Of a stretch of 64,000 nucleotides of DNA, positions 18,993 to 27,953 are shown piece after piece (the first letter of the stretch is position 1; the number at the start of each line of letters is the position of its first letter). The DNA lies in assembly GCF_000429525.1 (NCBI RefSeq), contig NZ_AUCA01000012.1, positions 1 through 64,000 of the forward strand. The letters are read 5' to 3'. The DNA is from Alicyclobacillus contaminans DSM 17975. Its GTDB lineage: Bacteria > Bacillota > Bacilli > Alicyclobacillales > Alicyclobacillaceae. The position numbers and the translations under genes are program-made. Under the pieces are notes generated by a model, which ran no database searches, had not been told where the DNA came from, and saw nothing but the letters and a program-made list of their open reading frames with translations.

Positions 18993-20300
18993 TCATTGCG
19001 TCGCTTCCAACAGCCCCAGCCGCTCAAAAATGGTGTCCACGTGTTTCAGATGCCAGGACGGATTGAAACAAGATTGCAGTTCCTCCGGCGTGAGGTACTG
19101 CTGCACCAGCGGCGCCTCCTTGACAATCTCATAGAACGACCGTCCCTGTTCCCACGCCTGCATGGCGCAGGGCTGCACAGTATCATACGCTTCCTCGCGG
19201 GCGACGCCCTTATCAATCAGAGCGGTCAGCACGCGCTGGCTGTACGTGAGCCCGTAGGTGCGCTCCATGTTCCGCTTCATGTTTTCTGGATACACGTGGA
19301 GATCCTTCAATATCCGGTTCATCCGATTCAACAGGTAGTTGACCAGAATGGTCGCGTCCGGGAAGATGACGCGCTCCACGGACGAGTGGCTGATGTCCCG
19401 TTCGTGCCACAGCGGCACATCTTCAAGCGCCGGCACCACGTAGCCGCGAAGCACCCGCGCCAGGCCACTGATTTGCTCGCAGGACACCGGATTGCGCTTG
19501 TGCGGCATGGCCGATGAACCCTTCTGTCCCTTGTAGAACGGCTCCTCCACTTCTCGAATCTCCGATTTTTGCAACCCGCGAATCTCCGTTGCAATCTTGT
19601 CGAGCGACGTCCCAATCAAGCCCAGCGTAAAGATGAATTCGGCATGTCTGTCCCGTTGCAGCGTCTGCGTGCTGATGGGCGCGGGCTTGAGCCCCAGGTG
19701 TTCACAGACGTACTGTTCCACGAACGGATCGACATTGGCGTACGTGCCCACAGCACCGGAGATCTTCCCATATCGCATGCGTTCCGCGGCCGCGTTGAAC
19801 CGCTCCAGATTGCGGATGAACTCAGCGTACCAGAGCGCCACCTTGAGACCGAAGGTGGTGGGTTCCGCGTGCACCCCGTGGGTGCGTCCCATCATCACGG
19901 TGTCCTTGTGCCGAATGGCCAGTTGTTTGAGCGTGTCCAGCAACTGTTCGAGGTCCGTGCGAATCAATTTGACCGCTTCCTGCAATTGCGCCGACAGCGC
20001 AGTGTCCACAACATCCGTGGAAGTGAGCCCGTAGTGCACCCATTTTCGTTCCGATCCGAGCGATTCCGAGACCGCCCGCGTGAACGCCACCACATCGTGC
20101 CGCGTTTCCTTTTCAATCTCGAGCACCCGATCCACGTCAAATCGCGCGTTGGCCCGAATTTTGGCGGCGTCTTCCTTGGGAATCACGCCAAGCTCCGCCC
20201 ACGCTTCGCAGGCCAAGATCTCCACCTGCAGCCACCAGGTGAATCGTTGCTCCAAGGTCCACAGGTTTGCCATTTCCGGGAGACTGTATCTGTCAATCAC
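18993..20300 (-). CDS. purB: adenylosuccinate lyase
   Basis: Removes fumarate twice in purine synthesis: from SAICAR to give AICAR and from adenylosuccinate to give AMP. The 435-residue length is typical. Motifs are [35 protein letters not shown] and the signature loop [17 protein letters not shown] with the catalytic Ser. GTG at 20300 follows GGAGG by nine bases and begins four bases after purK ends. It is the last gene of the purE-K-B unit. Confidence 0.96.
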   Translation of the reverse strand: MIDRYSLPEMANLWTLEQRFTWWLQVEILACEAWAELGVIPKEDAAKIRANARFDVDRVLEIEKETRHDVVAFTRAVSESLGSERKWVHYGLTSTDVVDTALSAQLQEAVKLIRTDLEQLLDTLKQLAIRHKDTVMMGRTHGVHAEPTTFGLKVALWYAEFIRNLERFNAAAERMRYGKISGAVGTYANVDPFVEQYVCEHLGLKPAPISTQTLQRDRHAEFIFTLGLIGTSLDKIATEIRGLQKSEIREVEEPFYKGQKGSSAMPHKRNPVSCEQISGLARVLRGYVVPALEDVPLWHERDISHSSVERVIFPDATILVNYLLNRMNRILKDLHVYPENMKRNMERTYGLTYSQRVLTALIDKGVAREEAYDTVQPCAMQAWEQGRSFYEIVKEAPLVQQYLTPEELQSCFNPSWHLKHVDTIFERLGLLEATQ

Positions 20301-20303
20301 GTG

Positions 20304-21506
20304 TCATATCCTCCGTTCATGCTGCCAAATCCCGACCTGCCGAATTTCCGCCAGGCCCGTTTCCACGTCGTCGCACAGAATGTTGATGTGCCCCATCTTG
20401 CGGTTCTTCCGCGCTTCCGCTTTCCCGTACAAATGCAGCTTCCAATGGCTCGGCCATGCTGTCTGTTTGTCCAGAACCGGCGCCAGGTGCTGCCCGAGGA
20501 TGTTCACCATCACCACAGGCTGCCACAGCCGTACGTCTCCCAACGGCAGGTTGCAGATGGCGCGCACATGCTGTTCAAACTGGGACGTCAAGCACGCGTT
20601 CTGGGTGTAATGACCGGAATTATGCGGCCGCGGCGCCAGTTCGTTGACCAAGATCTCTCCGTCGCCCGTCAGAAACATTTCCACGCCGAGCACGCCGACC
20701 AACTGCAGCGACTCCGCAATTTGCCGGGCGATGGTTTGGGCTGTTTGGGCCACGTCATCCGGAATGCGGGCTGGGACAATGCTGACGTGCAAAATGTGAT
20801 TCACGTGAACGTTCTCAGCCACCGGATACACCGCAATCTCCCCGCGCGGGCTGCGCGCGACCATCACCGACAACTCTTTCACAAACGGTACGAACTGTTC
20901 CAGAATCCACTCGGGTTCTGCCGGACGATGGCCGGGGGCCGTCTGCGCCTCCCCCACACGGCTCCACAGCAAACCGAGATCATCATCCGGCGCCAGCCGC
21001 CACTGGCCCTTTCCATCGTAACCGCCGCGCGCCGTCTTCAGGATGGCGGGGTACCCCAATTGCTTCACCGCCTGCCGCAAGCTTTGCAAATGGGTCACTT
21101 CAAGATAGGGCGCCACGGGCACCCCCGCCGCCTGCAGCGCACGCTTTTCCCGAACCCGATGCTGCGTCGTGTAAAGCAACTCAGCCCCCTGCGGAACGTA
21201 GGCCGACGCGGACAGCGCAGCGGTCACTTCCGCGTCCACGTTCTCAAACTCGTACGTCACCACGTCCGCTGCGGCCGCCAACCGTTCCGCAGCTGCCAGG
21301 TCCGCGTACGGCGCCGTGATGGCGACGTCCGCGACCTGGGCGGTCGGACATTGGCCATCCGGATCGAGCACCGCAATCCGATACCCCATCGCGCGGGCTT
21401 CCAATGCCATCATGCGCCCCAGTTGCCCACCGCCGAGAATTCCGATGGTTGCACCCGGCAGCACCGTTTTCGCAACGGCCGCTTCAGTGCGCGTCCGGAT
21501 GGACAT
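20304..21506 (-). CDS. purK: 5-(carboxyamino)imidazole ribonucleotide synthase
   Basis: ATP-grasp enzyme that carboxylates AIR to N5-CAIR; PurE then moves the carboxylate. The 400 residues carry [19 protein letters not shown] at the N terminus, [17 protein letters not shown], a grasp loop [15 protein letters not shown]-like ([17 protein letters not shown]) and the active-site region [18 protein letters not shown]. About 20 N-terminal residues before the nucleotide fold make it slightly longer than usual. ATG at 21506 lies inside the end of purE (23-base overlap). Confidence 0.95.
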   Translation of the reverse strand: MSIRTRTEAAVAKTVLPGATIGILGGGQLGRMMALEARAMGYRIAVLDPDGQCPTAQVADVAITAPYADLAAAERLAAAADVVTYEFENVDAEVTAALSASAYVPQGAELLYTTQHRVREKRALQAAGVPVAPYLEVTHLQSLRQAVKQLGYPAILKTARGGYDGKGQWRLAPDDDLGLLWSRVGEAQTAPGHRPAEPEWILEQFVPFVKELSVMVARSPRGEIAVYPVAENVHVNHILHVSIVPARIPDDVAQTAQTIARQIAESLQLVGVLGVEMFLTGDGEILVNELAPRPHNSGHYTQNACLTSQFEQHVRAICNLPLGDVRLWQPVVMVNILGQHLAPVLDKQTAWPSHWKLHLYGKAEARKNRKMGHINILCDDVETGLAEIRQVGIWQHERRI

Positions 21507-21975
21507 GCTCCATCACCGCCTTGGTCATTTCGCTTCGCCGTTGAACCAACTTGGCTTGCAGCGCGGGATTCTCCAGCGCCAGAATCTGGGCGGCCAGGAG
21601 TCCCGCGTTGGTTGCCCCCGCCGGGCCGATGGCGACGGTTCCCACGGCGACGCCTGCGGGCATTTGGACAATGGACAGCAGGGAGTCCAATCCGTTCAAC
21701 GTGGAACTCTTCACAGGCACGCCAATGACCGGCAGCACGGTCTTGGCTGCCACCATCCCCGGCAGGTGCGCGGCGCCACCCGCTCCTGCGATGATCACTT
21801 TCAATCCTCTGTCCGCCGCCGTCGACGCGTACTCGAACATCCAGTCCGGCGTTCGATGTGCGGAAACAATTTTACGCTCATAGGGAATTTCCAATTGGTC
21901 GAGCACTTCGCAGGCCCTCGCCATGGTCTCCCAGTCCGATTGGCTCCCCATGATCACGCCCACCAGTGGTTGCAT
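21484..21975 (-). CDS. purE: 5-(carboxyamino)imidazole ribonucleotide mutase
   Basis: Converts N5-CAIR to CAIR. The 163-residue class I PurE shows [30 protein letters not shown] and the substrate loop [17 protein letters not shown], plus [23 protein letters not shown] at 21975 follows AAAGGAG by nine bases. First gene of a three-gene transcript with its own PurR-type operator; the untranslated leader is only about 20-25 bases, with no riboswitch. Confidence 0.96.
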   Translation of the reverse strand: MQPLVGVIMGSQSDWETMARACEVLDQLEIPYERKIVSAHRTPDWMFEYASTAADRGLKVIIAGAGGAAHLPGMVAAKTVLPVIGVPVKSSTLNGLDSLLSIVQMPAGVAVGTVAIGPAGATNAGLLAAQILALENPALQAKLVQRRSEMTKAVMEHVHPDAH

Positions 21976-22002
21976 GCGTGCGCGCTCCTTTCACCCATGT
22001 CC

Positions 22003-22032
22003 AGTCTACAGGCACACGATTCGGCACGTCAA
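22003..22032 (-). promoter_or_regulatory. purE promoter
   Basis: On the minus strand TTGACG (22032-22027) and TAGACT (22008-22003) are 18 bases apart, directly downstream of the PurR boxes. Confidence 0.75.
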
Positions 22033-22033
22033 T

Positions 22034-22077
22034 AAATCCGAACTATATACCATTGTAATCGAAAAACGTTCGAATAA
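22034..22077 (-). promoter_or_regulatory. PurR operator (two inverted PurBoxes) at purE
   Basis: AAATCCGAACTAT on the plus strand (22034-22046) matches the PurBox consensus at all 13 positions. TTATTCGAACGTT on the minus strand (22077-22065) matches at 10 of 13. The boxes are inverted and 18 bases apart, as in front of purC, and end one base before the -35. PurR repression relieved by PRPP is the known mechanism in Bacillus. Confidence 0.88.
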
Positions 22078-22152
22078 AGTGACCGTTTGAGTGAAAAATC
22101 ATGGAACTTCGTCCGTTCTTCGCGGTCGGACGGCCTGCCTGCGACGCCTGAC

Positions 22153-22187
22153 AAAAAATCCCCTCGTATCACAGCGTGATACGAGGG
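22153..22187 (-). terminator. terminator downstream of the MFS remnant
   Basis: On the minus strand CCCTCGTATCA and TGATACGAGGG, with a short loop, are followed by GATTTTTTG (22158-22153). Confidence 0.85.
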
Positions 22188-22220
22188 AGATGAGGAGTGT
22201 AACAATGTTCAAGGGGGGAT

Positions 22221-22293
22221 GCCGCTGGCCCCGCCTACGCCAGCGGCGATGGTGGCCACCTGCGCCACCCTGCCTACACCTCGTAGTGTAGGC
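22221..22293. repeat. three successive hairpins
   Basis: GCCGCTGG/CCAGCGGC (22221-22247), the palindrome GGTGGCCACC (22251-22260) and GCCTACAC/GTGTAGGC (22272-22293) follow each other in the gap between the MFS remnant and its terminator. I do not recognise an RNA family in them. Confidence 0.4.
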
Positions 22294-22345
22294 GATAGAT
22301 TTTAAGAAACCGTGGAGGACGTGTGTAGAGTTTGTAACGCCTTGG

Positions 22346-23075
22346 TCAGGCGCAGTCCACCTCGCGATGAGGCCACGCGGAGAGGCCCACAACCACGAGT
22401 CCCGCACAGGCGATGATGAGAAACGCTTCCTGAAAAGAGGGGACCATCTGAAACGCGCGCGCTCCACTCCCGCCCCCGTTTCGAATCCGCTGGCAGCAGC
22501 AGCACACCCTACAGCGCGCCCACAGCACCAACCGGGACATTCACGTAGAAAATGGCCTGCCAGCCAAACCACGTAATCAACGCTCCCCCGATGAGCGGAC
22601 CGAGACTGAGACCGATGCCCTGGGCACTCGCCTGGATACCGATGGCCTTCCCCCGGTCACAGGCTGGCGTCGCCTCCGTCACAATGGCCACGCTGTTGGC
22701 CTGGAGCATGGCGGCGCCCACGGCCTGTACGATACGTGATGCGAACAATACCCACATCGCCGGCGCCCACCCGCAGAAAAACGAACCGATGATGAAAACG
22801 ACAAAGCCCGTGCTGTACATCCAACGCCGTCCCAACATGTCGGACAGTCGACTGAATGGCACCATGAGCGCAGCCAGTGTCAGTATGTACGAGAGACTCA
22901 CCCATTCAATCACCCGCATGTGCGTGTGAAAGTCGCGCTTCATCACCGGGAGCGCGATGTTGATGATGCTCGCGTCCAGCGCCGCCATGAATGCGCCCAC
23001 ACACACTGTGCACACCACCAGCCATTGGTAGCTCTTCCGGTGACAGACCGACGCCAGCGGGAATTGCACAACCAT
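22346..23075 (-). pseudogene. MFS drug-efflux transporter (DHA2/EmrB-like), internally deleted
   Basis: From ATG 23075 (eight bases after AGGAGG) the frame encodes the first about six membrane segments of a 14-segment-type MFS exporter: FMAALDASIINIALPVMKRD, SRLSDMLGRRWMY, and GIGLSLGPLIGGALITWFGW followed by QAIFYVNVPVGAVGAL and a stop at 22509. In another frame 22450-22346 encodes FQMVPSFQEAFLIIACAGLV, the last membrane segment and tail of the same family. Roughly 250 residues are missing between the two, so this is a remnant. Its initiation region and a promoter (TTGTAC/TATATT, 23260-23231, 18 apart) survive. Confidence 0.8.
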
Positions 23076-23405
23076 CTCTGCTTCCTCCTGTTGTCGCCGC
23101 ACAGCAGCGGACGTACCTTCAACGGCTTCCATCGCCGCATCCAAACGATGATTCCTTATCCACAGGTATGGTACACATCCTCTGTTAAGATGCTGTAAAT
23201 TTGCGATCCGCGCGGCACACAGGGCTTACCAATATACTGATGGCCCGCAAGGGTGTACAATAATTCTCAACCGGCCAAAGATTCCGTGATGTAAGCGGCT
23301 TCCCGAAACGGACACTCTGCGCCTTTGCGACCATTGGCTTGATACATCTGCACAGAGCCCGCCAACGGGGAATGTAAAATCCGGTAGAGTACCGAGGTGA
23401 ATCGA

Positions 23406-24605
23406 GTGAACAGAAACGTTTGGATTGTGGCGTACAAGAGAACCCCCATCGGCCGCCAGGGTGGGGCTTTGAAACGGGTGCGCCCGGACGATCTCGGTGC
23501 GCATGTGATTGCGGGCGTTGTCCGCCAATCCGGGATTGAGCCGGCGCTGATTGACGATGTCTTCATGGGCTGCGCCAATCAGGCGGGAGAAGACAACCGC
23601 AACGTGGCGAGAATGGCGCTCCTGCTGGCCGGTCTCCCGGAACACGTGCCGGGCGTCACGGTCAACCGGCTGTGCGCGTCGGGACTGGAAGCGTTCAATC
23701 AGGCCGCGCGTGCCATCGCGCTCGGCGAAATGGACGTGGCCATAGCTGGCGGTGTGGAGAGCATGACTCGCGCGCCGCTGGTGTTGCTCAAGCCAGAAAT
23801 GGCATACGCGCGCGGCAACCAGACGATGTGGGACACCACGCTCGGTTGGCGGATGCCCAACCCCAACTTTCCATATCCGCTCGAGAGCATGGGCGAGACG
23901 GCGGAAAACGTGGCGGAACAGTTTCACGTGTCCCGAGAGGATCAGGACGCATTCGCGCTCGCCAGTCAGCAAAAGGCCGCGGCCGCCAAGGCGCAGGGCA
24001 TTTTTGCGGAGGAAATTCTGCCCGTCACCATTCGCGACAAGAAAGGGGAGGTGGTGGTTTCCGAAGATGAACATCTGCGCCCGGAGACCACGCTCGAATC
24101 CCTCGCAAAATTGCGCCCGGTCTTTCGAGACAACGGCACCGTGACAGCCGGCAACTCATCCGGCATCAACGACGGCGCCGCCGCGCTGCTGCTGGTTTCT
24201 GAAGATAAAGGCCGCGAACTGGGCCTGAAGCCCCTGGCCCGCTATGTGGTATCCGCGGCGGCGGGCGTGAGCCCCCGCGTGATGGGCATCGGGCCGGTGT
24301 TTGCCGTTCGAAAAGCGCTGAGCCGGGCTGGGTTGACCGTGGCCGACCTCGACTGGATTGAATTGAACGAAGCGTTTGCTTCGCAGTCTCTGGCCTGCAT
24401 TCGCGAACTGGGATTTCCACCAGAGAAGGTTAACCCGCACGGCGGCGCCATTGCCCTCGGCCATCCACTTGGGTGTTCCGGCGCCCGCATCGTCGGCACG
24501 CTAGCCCTGCAGTTGCAACGCACCGGCGCGCGCTACGGCATGGCGACGCTATGCGTGGGCGTCGGTCAGGGTGTGGCCACCATCCTGGAACGGGTGGAAG
24601 CGTAA
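23406..24605 (+). CDS. acetyl-CoA acyltransferase (thiolase)
   Basis: Condenses or cleaves acyl-CoA (acetoacetyl-CoA or 3-oxoacyl-CoA thiolysis) in the cytoplasm. The 399 residues carry the nucleophile Cys in [19 protein letters not shown] near residue 86, the family signature [20 protein letters not shown] and the C-terminal active site [13 protein letters not shown]. This is the full-length PcaF/PaaJ/AtoB-like pattern; chain-length preference cannot be read. GTG at 23406 lies five bases after GAGGTGA; the in-frame GTG nine bases earlier is inside that site. It is a lone gene. The 330-base gap before it (23076-23405) holds the promoter of the MFS remnant and nothing else I recognise. Confidence 0.92.
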   Translation: MNRNVWIVAYKRTPIGRQGGALKRVRPDDLGAHVIAGVVRQSGIEPALIDDVFMGCANQAGEDNRNVARMALLLAGLPEHVPGVTVNRLCASGLEAFNQAARAIALGEMDVAIAGGVESMTRAPLVLLKPEMAYARGNQTMWDTTLGWRMPNPNFPYPLESMGETAENVAEQFHVSREDQDAFALASQQKAAAAKAQGIFAEEILPVTIRDKKGEVVVSEDEHLRPETTLESLAKLRPVFRDNGTVTAGNSSGINDGAAALLLVSEDKGRELGLKPLARYVVSAAAGVSPRVMGIGPVFAVRKALSRAGLTVADLDWIELNEAFASQSLACIRELGFPPEKVNPHGGAIALGHPLGCSGARIVGTLALQLQRTGARYGMATLCVGVGQGVATILERVEA

Positions 24606-24627
24606 CCAGATTGCATAGATGAAAGAA

Positions 24628-24670
24628 CAAGGCTGCCCAACCGCCGCGAATGGCGGCGGGAGCAGCCTTG
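24628..24670. terminator. bidirectional terminator between thiolase and purine permease
   Basis: CAAGGCTGC (24628-24636) pairs with GCAGCCTTG (24662-24670), enclosing an inner CCGCCGC/GCGGCGG hairpin. On the minus strand it is followed by TTCTTTC. It serves two converging genes. Confidence 0.7.
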
Positions 24671-24711
24671 CTCCGGGAGCGCTTGAACCGGCAGCCGGCC
24701 TCGCGCTCGTG

Positions 24712-26079
24712 TCACAGCATCCAGCCGTAGCGCCACACTGCCAGAATCACGATGATAATCATCAGCCAATGGATTTTCGTATATTCCTTGCTGCGACGCA
24801 GCCACAGGAAAAAGTTGATGATCACGAACGATGTGAATCCGACCGCGATACCGTTGGAAATGCTGTAGGTCAACGGCATGGAAATGATGGTCAGGAATGC
24901 TGGCAGCGCAATGCCGAAATTGTCCCAGTCAATGTGCTTTACCGCGCTCATCATCAGCACCCCGACGATGATCAGCGCAGGTGCCGTCGCCTGTGCCGGA
25001 ATGACGAGGGCCAACGGCGACAGAATCAGGGACACAATGAACAACACGCCAGTGGTGATGGCCGTCAAGCCCGTGCGGCCACCCGCGGCAATGCCGGAGC
25101 CGCTCTCCACAAACGCGGTGATGGTGCTCGTTCCGAGCAGAGCACCGAAACTGACGCCGATGGCGTCCACCAACATGGCGCGGCCAATTTTCTTCTGACC
25201 GTCTTCACCTTCCAGCAGTCCCGCCTTGGTGGCGGTGCCGACGAGCGTTCCGAAGGTGTCAAACAGCTCCACGAACGTAAAGGTGAACAGCGCCGTGACA
25301 AGACCGACGTCGAACACGCCCTTCAGGTCCAGCTTGCCGACGGCGAGGTGACTGAAGTTGGGCATCGACCAGTGGGACAGCCCGCTCAGATCGGTGATGC
25401 CGAGCGGAATCCCAATCAACGTGGTGACGACAATACCAATCAGAATGCCGGCCGGCACACGCAGCGCCATCAGGATGCCAATCACCAAGAGGCCAATCAA
25501 CGTGAGCAGAGTGCCCTTGTCGTGCAGTGAAGCCAGATCCGGCAGCCACAGCGCATTGTCCATGAACTGCCCGGGCGCGAACTGGGTGGCCTTGTCGCCC
25601 ACAAACTGCATCGTCATCAGGCCGCCGTCTTTGAACCCGATGATGGTGATGAACAGGCCAATGCCGACCGTGATGGCAAACTTCAGAGAGTCCGGCACCG
25701 CCGTGACCAGCAGCTGCCGAATGCGGGTGACCGTGAGAATGATGAACACAATGCCCGAAATAAACACCGCGCCGAGTGCCGTTTCCCACGTCATCATGGC
25801 GCCGGGGCGGTTGGCGGCGACCACCGCGAAATAGGCGTTCAGCCCCATGCCAGGTGCGAGGGCGATGGGAAAGTTGACCACCAATCCCATGAGCAGCGTG
25901 ATGACGCCGGCACCGATACACGTGGCGAAGAAGACCGCCTGCGGGTCCATGCCGGTGCTGCTCAGAATCTGCGGATTGACAAACAGGATATAGGCCATCG
26001 TAAAGAATGTGGTCACACCCGCGGCGATCTCCGTGCCGACGGTGGTGTTGTGCTTGCGCAGTTGAAAGAAGGTTTCCAA
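24712..26079 (-). CDS. NCS2-family purine permease (guanine/hypoxanthine type)
   Basis: Proton-coupled nucleobase importer of the PbuG/AzgA group with about 12-14 membrane segments. The start METFFQLRKHNTTVGTEIAA then GVTTFFTMAYILFVNP, and the motifs APGMGLNAYFAVVA and LLGTSTITAFVESGSGIAAG, are typical of this group. About 455 residues. The start is read as TTG 26079, eight bases after GGAGG; an in-frame TTG at 26112 lies inside guaA. Being downstream of guaA and its guanine riboswitch makes guanine or hypoxanthine the likely substrate (inference). Confidence 0.9.
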   Translation of the reverse strand: METFFQLRKHNTTVGTEIAAGVTTFFTMAYILFVNPQILSSTGMDPQAVFFATCIGAGVITLLMGLVVNFPIALAPGMGLNAYFAVVAANRPGAMMTWETALGAVFISGIVFIILTVTRIRQLLVTAVPDSLKFAITVGIGLFITIIGFKDGGLMTMQFVGDKATQFAPGQFMDNALWLPDLASLHDKGTLLTLIGLLVIGILMALRVPAGILIGIVVTTLIGIPLGITDLSGLSHWSMPNFSHLAVGKLDLKGVFDVGLVTALFTFTFVELFDTFGTLVGTATKAGLLEGEDGQKKIGRAMLVDAIGVSFGALLGTSTITAFVESGSGIAAGGRTGLTAITTGVLFIVSLILSPLALVIPAQATAPALIIVGVLMMSAVKHIDWDNFGIALPAFLTIISMPLTYSISNGIAVGFTSFVIINFFLWLRRSKEYTKIHWLMIIIVILAVWRYGWML

Positions 26080-26098
26080 CCCCAAGTCCTCCTCTTTG

Positions 26099-27637
26099 TT
26101 ATTCCCACTCAATGGTCGCCGGGGGCTTCGACGTGATGTCGTAAACCACCCGGTTCACTTCCGGCACCTCGTTGACCATCCGAAGCGAGATGTTCTCAAG
26201 CACGTCAAAGGGAATGCGCGCCCAGTCCGCCGTCATGCCATCCTGCGATGCGACCGCTCGAATCGCGATGGTGTGCGCGTAGGTTCGTTCATCGCCCATC
26301 ACGCCCACACTCTGCACCCCTGTGAGCACAGTGAAGTACTGCCACACGTCTCGTTGGAGCCCCGCTTTGGCAATCTCCTCGCGAAGAATGGCGTCCGTCT
26401 CCCGCACCACGCGCAGCTTTTCTTCGGTCACACTCCCGATGATGCGAATGGCCAGCCCCGGTCCTGGGAACGGCTGCCGCCAGACCAACGAGGCGGGAAG
26501 CCCCAGTGCTTCTCCGAGTGCGCGAACCTCGTCCTTGAACAGCTCCCGCAGCGGCTCAATGATAGTGAAACGCATGTCCTCCGGCAGGCCGCCCACGTTG
26601 TGGTGCGATTTAATGGTCGCCGCCGTGGCCGTTCCACTCTCGATGATGTCCGTGTACAACGTGCCCTGCACCAGGAAATCGAACGGACCGAGGCGATCGG
26701 ACTCCGCTTCAAAAACCCGGATGAACTCCTCGCCGATAATTTTGCGTTTGCGCTCCGGATCGACCACGTTGGCCAACTTGGACAGGAATCGATCCCGCGC
26801 GTCCACGCGGACCACGTTCACGCCCAGCTGTTCACCCAGGGAGGCCATCACCGATTCCGACTCCCCTTTGCGCAACAGGCCGTGATCCACAAAGACAGCC
26901 GTCAGCTGATTGCCGATGGCCCGATGGACGAGCGCGGCCGCCACAGATGAATCCACGCCGCCGGACAGCGCGCACAGCACCCGCTTGTCCCCCACCTGCT
27001 CGCGAATCTCCGCGATGGCGGTGTCGATGAGCGAAGACATGTTCCAGTCGCCAGCACAGCGACACACGTTGAACAGAAAATTGGATAAGAGCTGAGTTCC
27101 ATACTCGCTGTGCTTCACTTCTGGGTGGTACTGCACGGCGTACAATTGTTTTTCCGGATGACTCATCGCGGCAATTGTCCCCGACGATGTCACCGCATCC
27201 TGCGAAAAACCTTCCGGCACCGCGGTGACGGCGTCACTGTGGCTCATCCATACGGATTGTTCCTGCGGCAATCCGGTGAACAGCGGGTGATCCGTGGTGG
27301 CAACCTGCAGGGTCGCTCGGCCGTATTCGCGCACGAAGCCGCGCTCGACCTTCGCCTGGTAGCGTTTGGCCAACAATTGCATGCCGTAGCAGATGCCGAG
27401 AATCGGCACCCCCAGGTCGTAGATGGCCGGATCCACATCCGGCGCGCCTTCCGCGAATACGCTGTTGGGTCCACCGCTGAACACAATCCCTTTGAGGTTC
27501 CGGGTCCGAAGCTCCGCTGCGGTCACCGTGTGCGGGAGCAGCTCTGAGTAGACGTTCAGTTCCCGAATCCGGCGTGCAATCAACTGGTTGTACTGCCCGC
27601 CGAAATCGAGTACAACAACAATCTCGCGCCCTGACAT
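26099..27637 (-). CDS. guaA: GMP synthase (glutamine-hydrolysing)
   Basis: Converts XMP to GMP using glutamine. The 512-residue protein has an N-terminal glutaminase with [20 protein letters not shown], the nucleophile Cys in [15 protein letters not shown] and a triad His/Glu in [13 protein letters not shown]. It is followed by the ATP-pyrophosphatase loop [18 protein letters not shown] and the dimerisation domain ending PATIEWE. Start ATG at 27637 follows GGGGGAG by nine bases. An open frame continues 246 bases upstream but there it reads through the riboswitch, so it is not protein. It is co-transcribed with the permease. Confidence 0.97.
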   Translation of the reverse strand: MSGREIVVVLDFGGQYNQLIARRIRELNVYSELLPHTVTAAELRTRNLKGIVFSGGPNSVFAEGAPDVDPAIYDLGVPILGICYGMQLLAKRYQAKVERGFVREYGRATLQVATTDHPLFTGLPQEQSVWMSHSDAVTAVPEGFSQDAVTSSGTIAAMSHPEKQLYAVQYHPEVKHSEYGTQLLSNFLFNVCRCAGDWNMSSLIDTAIAEIREQVGDKRVLCALSGGVDSSVAAALVHRAIGNQLTAVFVDHGLLRKGESESVMASLGEQLGVNVVRVDARDRFLSKLANVVDPERKRKIIGEEFIRVFEAESDRLGPFDFLVQGTLYTDIIESGTATAATIKSHHNVGGLPEDMRFTIIEPLRELFKDEVRALGEALGLPASLVWRQPFPGPGLAIRIIGSVTEEKLRVVRETDAILREEIAKAGLQRDVWQYFTVLTGVQSVGVMGDERTYAHTIAIRAVASQDGMTADWARIPFDVLENISLRMVNEVPEVNRVVYDITSKPPATIEWE

Positions 27638-27703
27638 GGTGTCAATCTCCCCCTCGTTTCCCTCTGCGCGCGTGCGCGAAACGCATGTCCGATAGCCAAC
27701 CAC

Positions 27704-27773
27704 AAAAAGCCCCGACCCCTCGCTGCTCGATAGGGTTCCAAAACGAACCACACGACATACGAGGAATCGGGGC
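27704..27773 (-). terminator. riboswitch-controlled terminator before guaA
   Basis: On the minus strand GCCCCGATTCCTCG (from 27773) pairs with CGAGGGGTCGGGGC, followed by TTTTT (27708-27704). The CCTCGTA in its 5' arm can instead pair with TACGAGG, the 3' side of aptamer helix P1, giving the alternative antiterminator. Confidence 0.85.
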
Positions 27774-27834
27774 CCACGCGTAGCATGGCCAGCGACGCCA
27801 TGCGCCTGCGCCGTATACTCCCGGAGCATGAGAA

Positions 27835-27904
27835 CCTCGTAGTCGGACGATTTCCGGTCGTCCGGTAGAGACTGCTGAGCCATATTCCCAGCGTTATACG
27901 AGTG
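27835..27904 (-). ncRNA. purine (guanine) riboswitch aptamer
   Basis: Read on the minus strand: P1 CTCGTATAACGC, then ATATGGCTCAGCAGTCTC, TACCGGACGACCGG, AAATCGTCCGACTACGAG. This follows the xpt-type purine aptamer consensus (TATAA...GGATATGG...GTYTCTACC...GACTAYGRG). The specificity base in GACTACG is C, as in guanine riboswitches; U would mean adenine. With a terminator downstream it should be an OFF switch: guanine stabilises P1, the antiterminator is lost and guaA plus permease transcription stops. Confidence 0.95.
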
Positions 27905-27924
27905 AGCGATTCAATTTCGACATT

Positions 27925-27953
27925 ATTCTACGTTTCGTCCATGGTTTCGTCAA
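27925..27953 (-). promoter_or_regulatory. promoter of the guanine-riboswitch transcript
   Basis: On the minus strand TTGACG (27953-27948) and TAGAAT (27930-27925), 17 bases apart, about 20 bases before the aptamer. It lies in the last codons of the transglutaminase gene. Confidence 0.8.

Noticed and set aside
21976-22077. A purine riboswitch in the purE leader, as in Bacillus subtilis
   Set aside because: The leader is only about 20-25 bases and holds no aptamer; control here appears to be PurR only.
27638-27883. An 82-codon N-terminal extension of guaA
   Set aside because: It translates the riboswitch and terminator, has no ribosome binding site, and GMP synthases start at the [12 protein letters not shown] position.
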